Of a stretch of DNA of 64,000 nucleotides, positions 33,659 through 41,793 are shown piece after piece. The notes under the pieces are model-generated. The model searched no databases and was not told the origin of the DNA. It saw nothing but the letters and a program-made list of their open reading frames with translations. The number at the start of each line of letters is the position of its first letter. Positions within the stretch are counted from its first letter, which is position 1. A program made the translations under genes and the position numbers. The stretch is from Streptomyces sp. NBC_01264 (GTDB lineage: Bacteria; Actinomycetota; Actinomycetes; Streptomycetales; Streptomycetaceae), in contig NZ_JAPEOX010000001.1 of the NCBI RefSeq assembly GCF_026340675.1, positions 2,294,001 to 2,358,000 of the forward strand, written 5' to 3'.

Positions 33659-33844
33659 TCAGCGCCCCAGCATCACGCTTACGGACGACGCCTGTGCCAC
33701 CACCTGGTCGAAGCCTCCGAAGAGGAAGAGCAGGAGGGCGGCCAGGGGGAGCACCATGGCCGCGGCCACCAGTGGGTGGCGACGACCGGACTCATGGCTG
33801 TTGAACGCGAATGCCTTGCGTCCCTGCCGTGCGATGTCCGCCAT
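33659..33844 (-). CDS. Small single-pass membrane protein (61 residues)
   Basis: The product is a basic N-terminus (MADIARQGRKAFAFNSHES) and one transmembrane helix (LVAAAMVLPLAALLLFLF) followed by a short tail GGFDQVVAQASSVSVMLGR. ATG 33844 has GGGAGAGG just upstream, a strong ribosome site. Family and role are not recognised. It has its own terminator and a possible TTGAAG-N16-AACACT promoter around 33900. Confidence 0.75.
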   Translation of the reverse strand: MADIARQGRKAFAFNSHESGRRHPLVAAAMVLPLAALLLFLFGGFDQVVAQASSVSVMLGR

Positions 33845-34391
33845 GGTCCTCTCCCTGTCGTTTGGCAGCGGCGGGTTTGTGACCTCGGGGGACGAGTGTT
33901 CTCCACCCGCCGCTTGCTTCAACACTAGGCGCGGCGAGGGCTCCTGGCCTCATGCCTTCGTACCCATTGCCTGGCCTCCAGGAGGATGAGGGGCCCACCT
34001 CGCGCGTACTCCCCTGGGTGGAGACCCGCCCCCCGTTCTGAGGGTCTTCCCGGAGGGGATGACCGGAGCGTGGTGACTTCGCTCACTTCCGTCACTCACC
34101 GCACCCGTCCGGCCGCCGACCAGGCAGTCCCAAGATCAACCGGCCGGGCCCGGCCGTCCCGCCGGCCACCGCTCCCCCGTCGGCCCACCCCGGACCCCAA
34201 TTCCCTTGACCCCGGCCCGGCTTGACCGAACCATCCCGCTCCGCACATGCGTCCTACCGGTGGTCCGGAGAATCCCCAAGTGGACTGCCCCGTACTGACA
34301 ATCGAATCCCCCGGCGAGGGCGCGGCCTCTGAGCGCGCATGCCGGATGGTCCGTAAGCTGTGCCACGTCAACAGGACGACCGGTCAGCGGG
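33845..34391. other. 547-bp non-coding gap before the kinase gene
   Basis: No convincing gene is seen. Near the left end are the leader and likely promoter of the minus-strand small gene, with inverted pairs AGTGTT/AACACT and GCGGCGGGT/ACCCGCCGC. The middle contains two TTGACC motifs about 17 bp apart (34206-34230) and the right end a TAAGCT -10-like box (34354-34359) that could serve the kinase. G+C falls slightly in the last 200 bp. Confidence 0.55.
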
Positions 34392-35648
34392 GTGGACATG
34401 GCGATGATGCGGCTCCGGCGCGAGGACCCGCGTGTCGTCGGCTCGTTCAGGCTGCACCGGCGCCTCGGCGCCGGCGGCATGGGCGTCGTCTATCTGGGCT
34501 CCGACCGGCGCGGACAGCGCGTCGCGCTCAAGGTGATCCGGCCGGACCTGGCCGAGGACCAGGAGTTCCGCTCGCGCTTCGCGCGCGAGGTCTCCGCGGC
34601 CCGGCGGATCCGCGGCGGGTGCACCGCGCGCCTGGTCGCCGCGGACCTGGAGGCCGAGCGCCCCTGGTTCGCCACGCAGTACGTGCCCGGCCCCTCCCTG
34701 CACGACAAGGTGGCCGAGGAGGGCCCCCTGACGGCCGCGGCCATCGCCGCGATCGGCGCCGCGCTCTCCGAGGGGCTGGTCGCCGTGCACGAGGCCGGGG
34801 TGGTCCACCGCGACCTCAAGCCCTCGAACATCCTGCTGTCGCCCAAGGGCCCGCGCATCATCGACTTCGGGATCGCCTGGGCCACGGGCGCCAGCACCCT
34901 CACCCACGTGGGGACGGCCGTCGGCTCCCCCGGCTTCCTGGCACCCGAGCAGGTGCGCGGCGCCGCCGTCACCCCCGCCACCGACGTCTTCTCCCTCGGC
35001 GCCACCCTCGCCTACGCGGCCACCGCCGACTCGCCCTTCGGGCACGGCAGTTCCGAGGTCATGCTGTACCGGGTGGTGCACGAGGAGCCGCACCTGCAGG
35101 GTGTTCCGGACGCGCTCGCACCCCTCGTACGGGCCTGCCTGGCGAAGGATCCCGACGAGCGGCCGACCACGCTCCAGCTGTCGATGCGGCTCAAGGAGAT
35201 CGCGGCCCGCGAGGCGCACGGGATGGGCGACAGCCGCCCGCCGGCGCAGCGGGCGCGGGCGGCCGAGCGGCCGACGGGGCGGCTCCCGGAGGGCTACGCG
35301 GAGGACGGCGCGGGGTACGCCGAGCAGCGCACGGAGCGCCGTACCGCCGGCACTCCCGTGCCGGGACGTGCGGGTACCGGCACCGGAGCGGGCCAGGGAA
35401 AGCCGCAGACCAAGGGCCAGGGACCGCGCGGCGGGCCGGACTCGCGGCCCTCCTCGCCCCGTGGCACCGGCTCGCGGGGACCCGGCTCCACGGCCGGGCG
35501 TACGGGTGGCCGTCCGGCTCCCCGTACGACGGGCACGGGGCGTCGGCCGTCACGGCCGGACCCCAAGCTGATGCGCCAGCGCCTGATCGTCTTCGTCGTG
35601 GTGACGCTGCTCGTGGCGCTGGGCATCGCGCTGGCCCAGAAGCTCTAG
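34392..35648 (+). CDS. Membrane-anchored Ser/Thr protein kinase
   Basis: The 418-residue protein is a Hanks-type kinase: glycine loop RLGAGGMGVVYLG (about 24-36), ATP lysine VALKVIRP, catalytic VVHRDLKPSNILL, metal site IIDFGIAW, and the APE region SPGFLAPEQVRG. After the domain (about residue 280) comes a 110-residue Gly/Arg/Pro/Thr-rich linker, and one C-terminal helix (LIVFVVVTLLVALGIAL) ends the protein, so there is no extracellular sensor and the input must be cytoplasmic or within the membrane. The linker is a likely autophosphorylation site. Start may be GTG 34392 or ATG 34398. Confidence 0.93.
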   Translation: MDMAMMRLRREDPRVVGSFRLHRRLGAGGMGVVYLGSDRRGQRVALKVIRPDLAEDQEFRSRFAREVSAARRIRGGCTARLVAADLEAERPWFATQYVPGPSLHDKVAEEGPLTAAAIAAIGAALSEGLVAVHEAGVVHRDLKPSNILLSPKGPRIIDFGIAWATGASTLTHVGTAVGSPGFLAPEQVRGAAVTPATDVFSLGATLAYAATADSPFGHGSSEVMLYRVVHEEPHLQGVPDALAPLVRACLAKDPDERPTTLQLSMRLKEIAAREAHGMGDSRPPAQRARAAERPTGRLPEGYAEDGAGYAEQRTERRTAGTPVPGRAGTGTGAGQGKPQTKGQGPRGGPDSRPSSPRGTGSRGPGSTAGRTGGRPAPRTTGTGRRPSRPDPKLMRQRLIVFVVVTLLVALGIALAQKL

Positions 35649-35675
35649 CTCGGAGCCTCCGGGCCCACTGACGGC

Positions 35676-36488
35676 CTACGGGCGGCCGCTGGCGACCGCG
35701 TAGAAGGCGACGGCCGCGGCGGCGCCCACGTTCAGCGAGTCCACCCCGTGCGCCATCGGGATCCGTACCCACTCGTCGGCCGCGACCAGGGCCTGCGTCG
35801 ACAGCCCGTCCCCCTCCGCGCCCAGCATCAGCGCGACCCGATCCAGGTCCTGGGGAGCCGCCTCGTCGATCGGCGAGGCCTTCTGGTGCGGGGTGAGGGC
35901 GAGCAGCTTGAAGCCCGCCTCGCGGACCGAGTCCAGGCCCTTGGGCCAGGCCTCCAGGCGGGCGTACGGGACGGAGAACACCGCGCCCATGGAGACCTTG
36001 ACGGAGCGCCGGTACAGCGGGTCCGCGCAGTCGGGCGAGAGCAGGACCGCGTCCATGCCGAGGGCCGCCGCGCTGCGGAAGATGGCCCCGATGTTGGTGT
36101 GGTCGTTCACCGCTTCCATGATGACCACGCGCCGGGTGGTGGCGAGCAGTTCCTCGGCCGTGGGCAGCGGCTTGCGCTGCATGGAGGCGAGGGCGCCGCG
36201 GTGCACGTGGTAGCCGGTGACGCGCTCGGCGAGCTCGGGGCTGACGGCGTAGACCGGGGCCGGGAGCTCGTCGATGACGTCGCGCATGACGTCGACCCAC
36301 TTCGCGGAGAGCAGCATCGAGCGCATCTCGTACCCGGCGTCCTTGGCGCGTCTGATCACCTTCTCGCCTTCGGCGATGAAGAGACCTTCCGCGGGCTCGC
36401 GCCGGCGCCGGAGTTCTACGTCGGTCAGGCCCGTGTAGTCGCGCAGGCGCGGGTCGTCGGGGTCCTCGACGGTGATGAGATCAGCCAC
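35676..36488 (-). CDS. SpoU/TrmH-family RNA 2'-O-methyltransferase
   Basis: The 270-residue SPOUT methyltransferase has an N-terminal substrate domain (EPAEGLFIAEGEKVIRRAKD) and the knotted SAM domain with VVIMEAVNDHTNIGAIFRSA (motif 1), LMLGAEGDGLSTQAL (motif 2) and IPMAHGVDSLNVGAAAAVAF (motif 3). It methylates a ribose in rRNA or tRNA; the site is not known. GTG 36488 lies exactly 6 nt after a strong -10 box, so its mRNA is probably leaderless. Confidence 0.93.
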   Translation of the reverse strand: MADLITVEDPDDPRLRDYTGLTDVELRRRREPAEGLFIAEGEKVIRRAKDAGYEMRSMLLSAKWVDVMRDVIDELPAPVYAVSPELAERVTGYHVHRGALASMQRKPLPTAEELLATTRRVVIMEAVNDHTNIGAIFRSAAALGMDAVLLSPDCADPLYRRSVKVSMGAVFSVPYARLEAWPKGLDSVREAGFKLLALTPHQKASPIDEAAPQDLDRVALMLGAEGDGLSTQALVAADEWVRIPMAHGVDSLNVGAAAAVAFYAVASGRP

Positions 36489-36494
36489 AGGGTG

Positions 36495-36523
36495 ATACTG
36501 CCTTGTCCTGGGTGCGGTGCCAA
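36495..36523 (-). promoter_or_regulatory. Leaderless promoter of the RNA methyltransferase
   Basis: On the minus strand TTGGCA (36523-36518), 17 nt, CAGTAT (36500-36495), six nt, then the GTG start. The spacing places the transcript start on the start codon, and no ribosome site exists. Confidence 0.8.
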
Positions 36524-36555
36524 CGGCTCTGCCGGGTTGCGGGATTGCGGGGGTG

Positions 36556-37776
36556 TCAGTCGGACACGGGCCGGTGGACCTTCACCACGTCGCCGATCAC
36601 GATGACGGCGGGCGGCCGGACCTCCTGGGCCTTCACGGTCTCGCCCACGGTCGCCAGGGTGGCGTCCACACGGCGTTGGGAGGCGGTGGTGCCCTCCTGG
36701 ATGACGGCGACGGCGGTGTCGGCGGGGCGGCCGTGGCGCACCAGGGCCTCGGCGATCAGGCCGATCTTGTCGACGCCCATGAGGATGACCAGGGTGCCGG
36801 TGAGCTTGGCCAGCGAGGCCCAGTCCACCAGCGAGCGCGGGTCGTCCGGACCGACGTGCCCGCTGACCACGGTGAACTCGTGGGCCACGCCCCGGTGGGT
36901 GACCGGGATGCCGGCCGCGCCGGGTACCGAGATGGAACTGGAGATGCCGGGCACGACGGTGCAGGGGATGCCGGCCTCGGCGAGGGCCTGGAGCTCCTCC
37001 ATGCCGCGGCCGAAGACGTACGGGTCCCCGCCCTTGAGCCGGACCACGGCCTTGCCGGCCTTGGCGTGCGTGATGAGCGCGTCGTTGATGGCCTCCTGGG
37101 CCATGAAACGGCCGTACGGGATCTTCGCCGCGTCGATGACCTCGACGTGCGGCGGGAGCTCGTCGAGGAGGTCGCGGGGGCCGAGCCGGTCGGCGATGAC
37201 CACGTCGGCCTCGGCGAGCAGGCGCCGGCCGCGGACCGTGATCAGGTCCGGGTCGCCTGGACCGCCGCCGACGAGGGACACGCCGGGGGTGTGCGGGCGG
37301 GCGGCCGTCAGGGAGCCGTCGCGCAGCCCCTCGACGACCGCGTCGCGGACGGCGGCGGAGCGGCGGGGGTCGTTGCCGCTCAGCACGGCGACGGTGACGC
37401 CCTCCACCCGGCCGGTGGCCGGGGTCCAGGCGCTCGCGGCCTCGGCGTCGTCGGCGCGGACGCACCAGACGCGCTCGCGCTCGGCCTCGGCGGAGGCGGT
37501 GTCGTTGGCGGCCCGGTCCCGGGTGGCGACCAGGGCGTACCAGGCGCCGGCCAGGTCACCGTCCTCGTAGCGGCGGCGCTCCCAGCGGATCTCGCCGGTC
37601 TCCGCCATGGCGTCCACGGAGGGGGTCGCGGAGGGGGAGATCAGGACGATGTCGGCGCCGGCCGCGATGAGCGCGGGCAGCCGGCGCTGGGCGACCTGGC
37701 CACCACCGATCACGACGACACGGCGGCCCGTGAGGCGGAGTCCGACGGGGTAGGCGGGGTGTGCCGGGTGTCCCAT
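36556..37776 (-). CDS. cobA: Bifunctional precorrin-2 dehydrogenase / uroporphyrinogen-III C-methyltransferase
   Basis: The 406-residue protein joins an N-terminal NAD-binding precorrin-2 dehydrogenase (VGLRLTGRRVVVIGGGQVAQ, about 11-150) to a C-terminal SAM-dependent methyltransferase (VSLVGGGPGDPDLITVRG; ADRLGPRDLLDELPP; RLKGGDPYVFGRGMEE; PVTHRGVAHEFTVVSGH). It makes precorrin-2 and then sirohydrochlorin for siroheme and cobalamin, i.e. CysG-like with at least two activities. ATG 37776 has AGGAG upstream. It stands downstream of cobT beyond a 570-bp gap with repeats. Confidence 0.95.
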   Translation of the reverse strand: MGHPAHPAYPVGLRLTGRRVVVIGGGQVAQRRLPALIAAGADIVLISPSATPSVDAMAETGEIRWERRRYEDGDLAGAWYALVATRDRAANDTASAEAERERVWCVRADDAEAASAWTPATGRVEGVTVAVLSGNDPRRSAAVRDAVVEGLRDGSLTAARPHTPGVSLVGGGPGDPDLITVRGRRLLAEADVVIADRLGPRDLLDELPPHVEVIDAAKIPYGRFMAQEAINDALITHAKAGKAVVRLKGGDPYVFGRGMEELQALAEAGIPCTVVPGISSSISVPGAAGIPVTHRGVAHEFTVVSGHVGPDDPRSLVDWASLAKLTGTLVILMGVDKIGLIAEALVRHGRPADTAVAVIQEGTTASQRRVDATLATVGETVKAQEVRPPAVIVIGDVVKVHRPVSD

Positions 37777-38084
37777 GGCGGTTGCGGCTCCTGATGCGGC
37801 GGTGACGGCGGGCCGCTGCGTCGCTGGAGCGGCTGATCGGGCGGTGACGTGCGGTGGCCCGTCCGGGGTCCACGATACGACCCACCTGCGCGGTGGTCGC
37901 CTCGGGGGGCATTGCCCTGGCCGGGCGGTGCCCCCGACCCACCCCGGGCTCCGCCCCAGGCCAGGGGGCTGACGCCCCATGATCCCCGGACCGTGCGCGG
38001 GCTCCGGCCCCGGGTCGGCCGTGCGGCCGCGGGGCCGAAGCGGCTCGGGCGGGCCCTGCGGGGCATTCCCCACCCCGCCCCTTC

Positions 38085-38139
38085 CCGAAACCGGGGGCTC
38101 CGCCCCCGGACCCCCGCTCCTCAAACGCCGGAGGGGCTG
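38085..38139. repeat. Palindromic intergenic repeat copy E
   Basis: GGGGGCTCCGCCCCC (a self-complementary hairpin) is followed by the core CTCCTCAAACGCCGGAGGGG at 38115-38139. It is the fifth copy in the window and the only unpaired one; GGAGAGGCTGAATTGTGCC after it repeats part of the core flank. Confidence 0.8.
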
Positions 38140-38191
38140 GATTGTGCCGGAGAGGCTGAATTGTGCCGGGGCGGCCGGACTCCCCAGGGGA

Positions 38192-38322
38192 CGGGGACGG
38201 GGTGGGGTGTCGTCCGGGACGTAAAACGTGATTTGTTGGCGCGAAAACAAGGCCGTCCGGGACGCAGCGCGCAGGGGGCGCCATAAATCATGAGTCCCGG
38301 ACGACACCCCACCCCGTCCCCG
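38192..38322. mobile_element. 131-bp MITE-like element with 29-bp perfect terminal inverted repeats
   Basis: Positions 38192-38220 and 38294-38322 are perfect reverse complements over 29 bp (arm starts CGGGGACGGGGTGGGGTGTC). The 73-bp interior is markedly less GC-rich than its surroundings (GTAAAACGTGATTTGTTGGC, CATAAATCATGA) and contains a third CGTCCGGGACG (38254 on) and a TTGTT/AACAA pair. It lies between cobT and cobA, both minus strand. It encodes no transposase. It may be a non-autonomous element, or a very stable intergenic stem in the cob transcript. No target-site duplication is obvious. Confidence 0.6.
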
Positions 38323-38346
38323 GCGCCGGCCCCGCAGCGAGCGGGC

Positions 38347-41300
38347 CTACTTCTCCGTGACACCCGCCGAGTCGAACGTCGCCACCTCGTGCATCGCCCG
38401 CGCAGCACTCTGCACCAGCGGCAGCGCCAGCAGCGCCCCCGTACCCTCGCCGAGGCGCAGGTCCAGGTCCACCAGCGGGCGCAGGCCGAGCTTGTTCAGG
38501 GCCGCCACGTGGCCGGGCTCCGCGCTGCGGTGGCCCGCGATGCACGCCGACAGCGACTCCGGGGCGATCGCCCGGGCCACCAGGGCGGCCGCTCCGGCGC
38601 TGACGCCGTCCAGGATCACCGGGGTCCGCAGGGAGGCTCCGCCGAGGAGGAGGCCCACGATCGCCGCGTGCTCCAGGCCGCCGATCGCCGCCAGGACGCC
38701 GATCGGGTCCGCCGGGTCGGGCTGGTGGAGCTCCAGCGCGCGCCGCACGACCTCGACCTTGCGGGCGTGCGTCTCGTCGTTGATGCCCGTGCCCCGCCCG
38801 GTGACCTCGCCCGGGTCCACCCCGGTGAAGACCGAGATCAGCGCCGCCGACACCGTGGTGTTGGCGATGCCCATCTCTCCCGTGAGGAGCGCCTTGTTGC
38901 CCGCCGCCACCAGGTCGCGGGCCGTCTCGATGCCCACCTCGATGGCCGCGACGGCCTCCTCGCGGGTCATCGCCGGTCCGACTGACAGGTCGGCCGTGCC
39001 CGGGCGGACCTTGCGCGGCAGCAGGCCCGGCGTGGCCGGGAGGTCGCCGGCGACGCCGACGTCGATCACGCAGACCTCGGCGCCCACCTGGTTGGCGAAG
39101 GCGTTGCAGACCGCGCCGCCGCCCAGGAAGTTGGCCACCATCTGCAGGGTGACCTCCTGGGGCCACGGGGTGACCCCCTGGGCGTGCACGCCGTGGTCAC
39201 CCGCGAAGATCGCCACCGCGGCGGGCTCCGGGATCGGCGGCGGGCAGACCCGCGAGAGGCCGGACAGCTGGGCCGAGATGATTTCGAGCATGCCGAGGGC
39301 CCCTGCGGGCTTGGTCATGCGCTTCTGCCGCTCCCACGCCTCGCCGAGCGCCTTCGCGTCGAGCGGTCGGATGCTGGCGACGGTCTCGGAGAGCAGGTCG
39401 TGTGGCTCCTCGCCGGGCAGCGCGCGGCGCCCGTACGTCTCCTCGTGCACGACCCAGGAGAGGGGGCGGCGCTGCGACCAGCCGGCCTGCGCGAGCTCGG
39501 GCTCGTCGGGGAACTCGTCCACGTACCCGATGCACAGGTACGCGACGACCTCCAGGTGCTCCGGCAGGCCGAGCTCGCGGACCATCTCGCGCTCGTCGAA
39601 GAAGCTGACCCAGCCGACGCCGAGGCCCTCGGCGCGCGCGGCGAGCCAGAGGTTCTCCACGGCCAGGGCCGAGGAGTACGGGGCCATCTGCGGCTGGGTG
39701 TGCCGGCCCAGGGTGTGGCGGCCGCCGCGGGTGGGGTCGGCGGTGACCACGATGTTCACCGGGGTGTCGAGGATGGCCTCGATCTTGATTTCCTTGAACT
39801 GCTTGGCACGGCCCTTGGGCAGCGACTTCGCATAGGCCTCGCGCTGGCGCTCGGCGAGCTCGTGCATCGTCCGGCGGGTCTCGGCGGACTTGATGACGAC
39901 GAAGTCCCACGGCTGGGAGTGGCCGACGCTGGGCGCGGTGTGGGCCGCCTCCAGGACGCGCAGCAGCACCTCGTGCGGGATGGGGTCGCGGCGGAATCCC
40001 TTGCGGATGTCACGGCGCTCGCGCATGACGCGCAGGACGGCCTCGCGCTCGGCGTCGGCGTATCCGGGGGCCGCCTCGGTGACCGGGGCTTCGGGCTCGT
40101 ACTCCAGCTCGGGCTCGGGCTGCGGCTCGGTGCCGGCCTCGGGGCCCTCGGCCTCCGGGAGTACGTCGGCCTGCGCGACGGCGACCGGCTCGGGCTCGGG
40201 CGCTGCTACGACGACAGCGGCATCGGCGTCGACGGAGGCGGCGGGCTCCGGCAGGAGCTCCGGCTCCTCGGCCTGGGTCACCGTTTCTGCGGGCTGCGGC
40301 TCGGGCGCGGGCTCGACGACGGCGGCGGCAACGACGGACTCGGCCTCGGGAACCGCCACGGGCTCGGGCACCGGTACAACGGCTGCCTCGGGCTCGGGGA
40401 CGGCGACGGGCTCGGCGGCGACCTCCGCCGCGGGCTCCACGTGAACCGGATCGGCGACGGCCGCGGGCTCCGGCACGAGGACCGGCTCGGGCCCGGCGAA
40501 GGCGACGGGCTCGGCCACGGGCTCGGCCACGGAATCGGGAACGGGCTCCGCCACCGGCTCGGAGACGGCTTCCACGGCCTCCGGGGCTCGCTCGGCCTCG
40601 GCGGCCGGCTCCACGGGCCACGGCGTGCCGGCCTGCACCGGGATCTCGACCGGCTGCGGCGCCGCGCCCGGCACGTGCTCGGCCTCGGCCTGCGTGAAGT
40701 CCAGGTACTCGGGACCCGTGGTCGGCGGCCCGGACTGCCGCACCGGGACGGGCGTCGCCGGGGTGCTCATGGCCGGGGCGGGTGCCGGGGCAACGGACTC
40801 GGGGGTGACGGGGACGGGACCGGGCGCGACCGGCGCCGGCGGCACCGGGGCCTGCGCGGGCGCCGCGGCCGGACCCCGGTCCGCGAGGGACCGTACGACT
40901 CCGCCGGTGGCCTCGGGCACGGGCGGGCCCATGTGCAGCGGCCGCCGCACGGGGGCCGCGGCGACCGGGGCCGGTGACTGGGGCTGGGCAGCGGACAGCG
41001 GCTGCGACTGCTGCGGGGCCACGAGGCCGCCGAGGTCCAGCGCACCGGAGTCCCGGCCGCCGGCCTCGTGCGCACCGGCGCCGTAGGAGGCGTCGGCATA
41101 GGAGGCGGCCGGCGCGTCGGTGAAGGACGGCTGCCCCGCGAACGGCTGACCGTCGAAGGACTGCTGCGGGTAGCCGGCGCTCTCGTAGCCGAGGGGCGCC
41201 TCGGGAACCGGGAGCGGGGCCGGGTGGGGCTGCTGGTACCCGGGGGCCGCCGCGAAATCGGCGTAGGGGCCGTCCGCATAAGGGGCGTCCGCGTACGGGG

Positions 41301-41565
41301 CGTCCACGTACGCGGAGGGCTCGGGGAACTCGGGGAAGGCGGGCACCGGCGGGACGACCTGGGGGTCGCTCCACGCGCCCTGGCTGCTCGGCATCAGCAG
41401 CAGTTCCTCGTCCTCCGGCTCGGCCGGGTTGTCCACGAGGTCCTGGAAGGCGTAGCTCCCGGTCGCCGGGGAGGACGGGGGAACCGGGGCGGGGACGCCC
41501 TGCTGATCCACCATGCCCGTGCTGTCCGGGAGACCCTCGCCCGGAACCTGGCCGGTGTCAGTCAT
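38347..41565 (-). CDS. cobT: BluB-CobT fusion: DMB synthase and nicotinate-nucleotide-DMB phosphoribosyltransferase
   Basis: The 1072-residue protein combines three parts. Residues 1 to about 505 are Pro/Ala/Glu/Val-rich and disordered, with short repeats (DAPYADAPYADGPYAD; AEPVAEPVAF). About 510-720 is a BluB flavin enzyme (RRDIRKGFRRDPIPHEVLL; TAPSVGHSQPWDFVVIK) that makes 5,6-dimethylbenzimidazole from FMN. About 725-1072 is CobT, with FAGDHGVHAQGVTPWP, GIANTTVSAALI and the catalytic Glu in RLGEGTGALLALPL, making alpha-ribazole phosphate. Consecutive steps are thus fused. ATG 41565 has GAGGGG six nt upstream. No B12 riboswitch was seen in the 228-bp leader. Confidence 0.94.
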   Translation of the reverse strand: MTDTGQVPGEGLPDSTGMVDQQGVPAPVPPSSPATGSYAFQDLVDNPAEPEDEELLLMPSSQGAWSDPQVVPPVPAFPEFPEPSAYVDAPYADAPYADGPYADFAAAPGYQQPHPAPLPVPEAPLGYESAGYPQQSFDGQPFAGQPSFTDAPAASYADASYGAGAHEAGGRDSGALDLGGLVAPQQSQPLSAAQPQSPAPVAAAPVRRPLHMGPPVPEATGGVVRSLADRGPAAAPAQAPVPPAPVAPGPVPVTPESVAPAPAPAMSTPATPVPVRQSGPPTTGPEYLDFTQAEAEHVPGAAPQPVEIPVQAGTPWPVEPAAEAERAPEAVEAVSEPVAEPVPDSVAEPVAEPVAFAGPEPVLVPEPAAVADPVHVEPAAEVAAEPVAVPEPEAAVVPVPEPVAVPEAESVVAAAVVEPAPEPQPAETVTQAEEPELLPEPAASVDADAAVVVAAPEPEPVAVAQADVLPEAEGPEAGTEPQPEPELEYEPEAPVTEAAPGYADAEREAVLRVMRERRDIRKGFRRDPIPHEVLLRVLEAAHTAPSVGHSQPWDFVVIKSAETRRTMHELAERQREAYAKSLPKGRAKQFKEIKIEAILDTPVNIVVTADPTRGGRHTLGRHTQPQMAPYSSALAVENLWLAARAEGLGVGWVSFFDEREMVRELGLPEHLEVVAYLCIGYVDEFPDEPELAQAGWSQRRPLSWVVHEETYGRRALPGEEPHDLLSETVASIRPLDAKALGEAWERQKRMTKPAGALGMLEIISAQLSGLSRVCPPPIPEPAAVAIFAGDHGVHAQGVTPWPQEVTLQMVANFLGGGAVCNAFANQVGAEVCVIDVGVAGDLPATPGLLPRKVRPGTADLSVGPAMTREEAVAAIEVGIETARDLVAAGNKALLTGEMGIANTTVSAALISVFTGVDPGEVTGRGTGINDETHARKVEVVRRALELHQPDPADPIGVLAAIGGLEHAAIVGLLLGGASLRTPVILDGVSAGAAALVARAIAPESLSACIAGHRSAEPGHVAALNKLGLRPLVDLDLRLGEGTGALLALPLVQSAARAMHEVATFDSAGVTEK

Positions 41566-41793
41566 GCGTACCCCTCGCCCATCGGTGTTGCCTCTTCGAC
41601 TGCCCGGTCGCCCACGAGGCCTCACGTACGACCGCACGACAACCAGTAAGTATTGTCCTGCCCGTTCGCCACCGCGGCGGCCATAACCGGCACGGTCCTC
41701 TGTGGACTGCGCCACGTCGCGCGTCCGGCCGGAGCCGCCTGCCCGAATCGTCCGGGCGGTGTGACGATCGGCCAGCCTACCCCGGGCTCGTGG

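Larger units (their letters stand above)
37777..38346. other. 570-bp non-coding gap with repeats and a MITE-like element
   Basis: No gene is credible here. It contains GC-rich self-complementary stretches around 37920-37975 and 38085-38110, repeat copy E (38115-38139), and the 131-bp inverted-repeat element (38192-38322). The cobA promoter should lie near 37800-37900. Confidence 0.7.

Noticed and set aside
41566..41793. Cobalamin riboswitch upstream of cobT
   Set aside because: No B12-box-like segment or long conserved helix pattern was seen on either strand; a covariance-model search would settle it.
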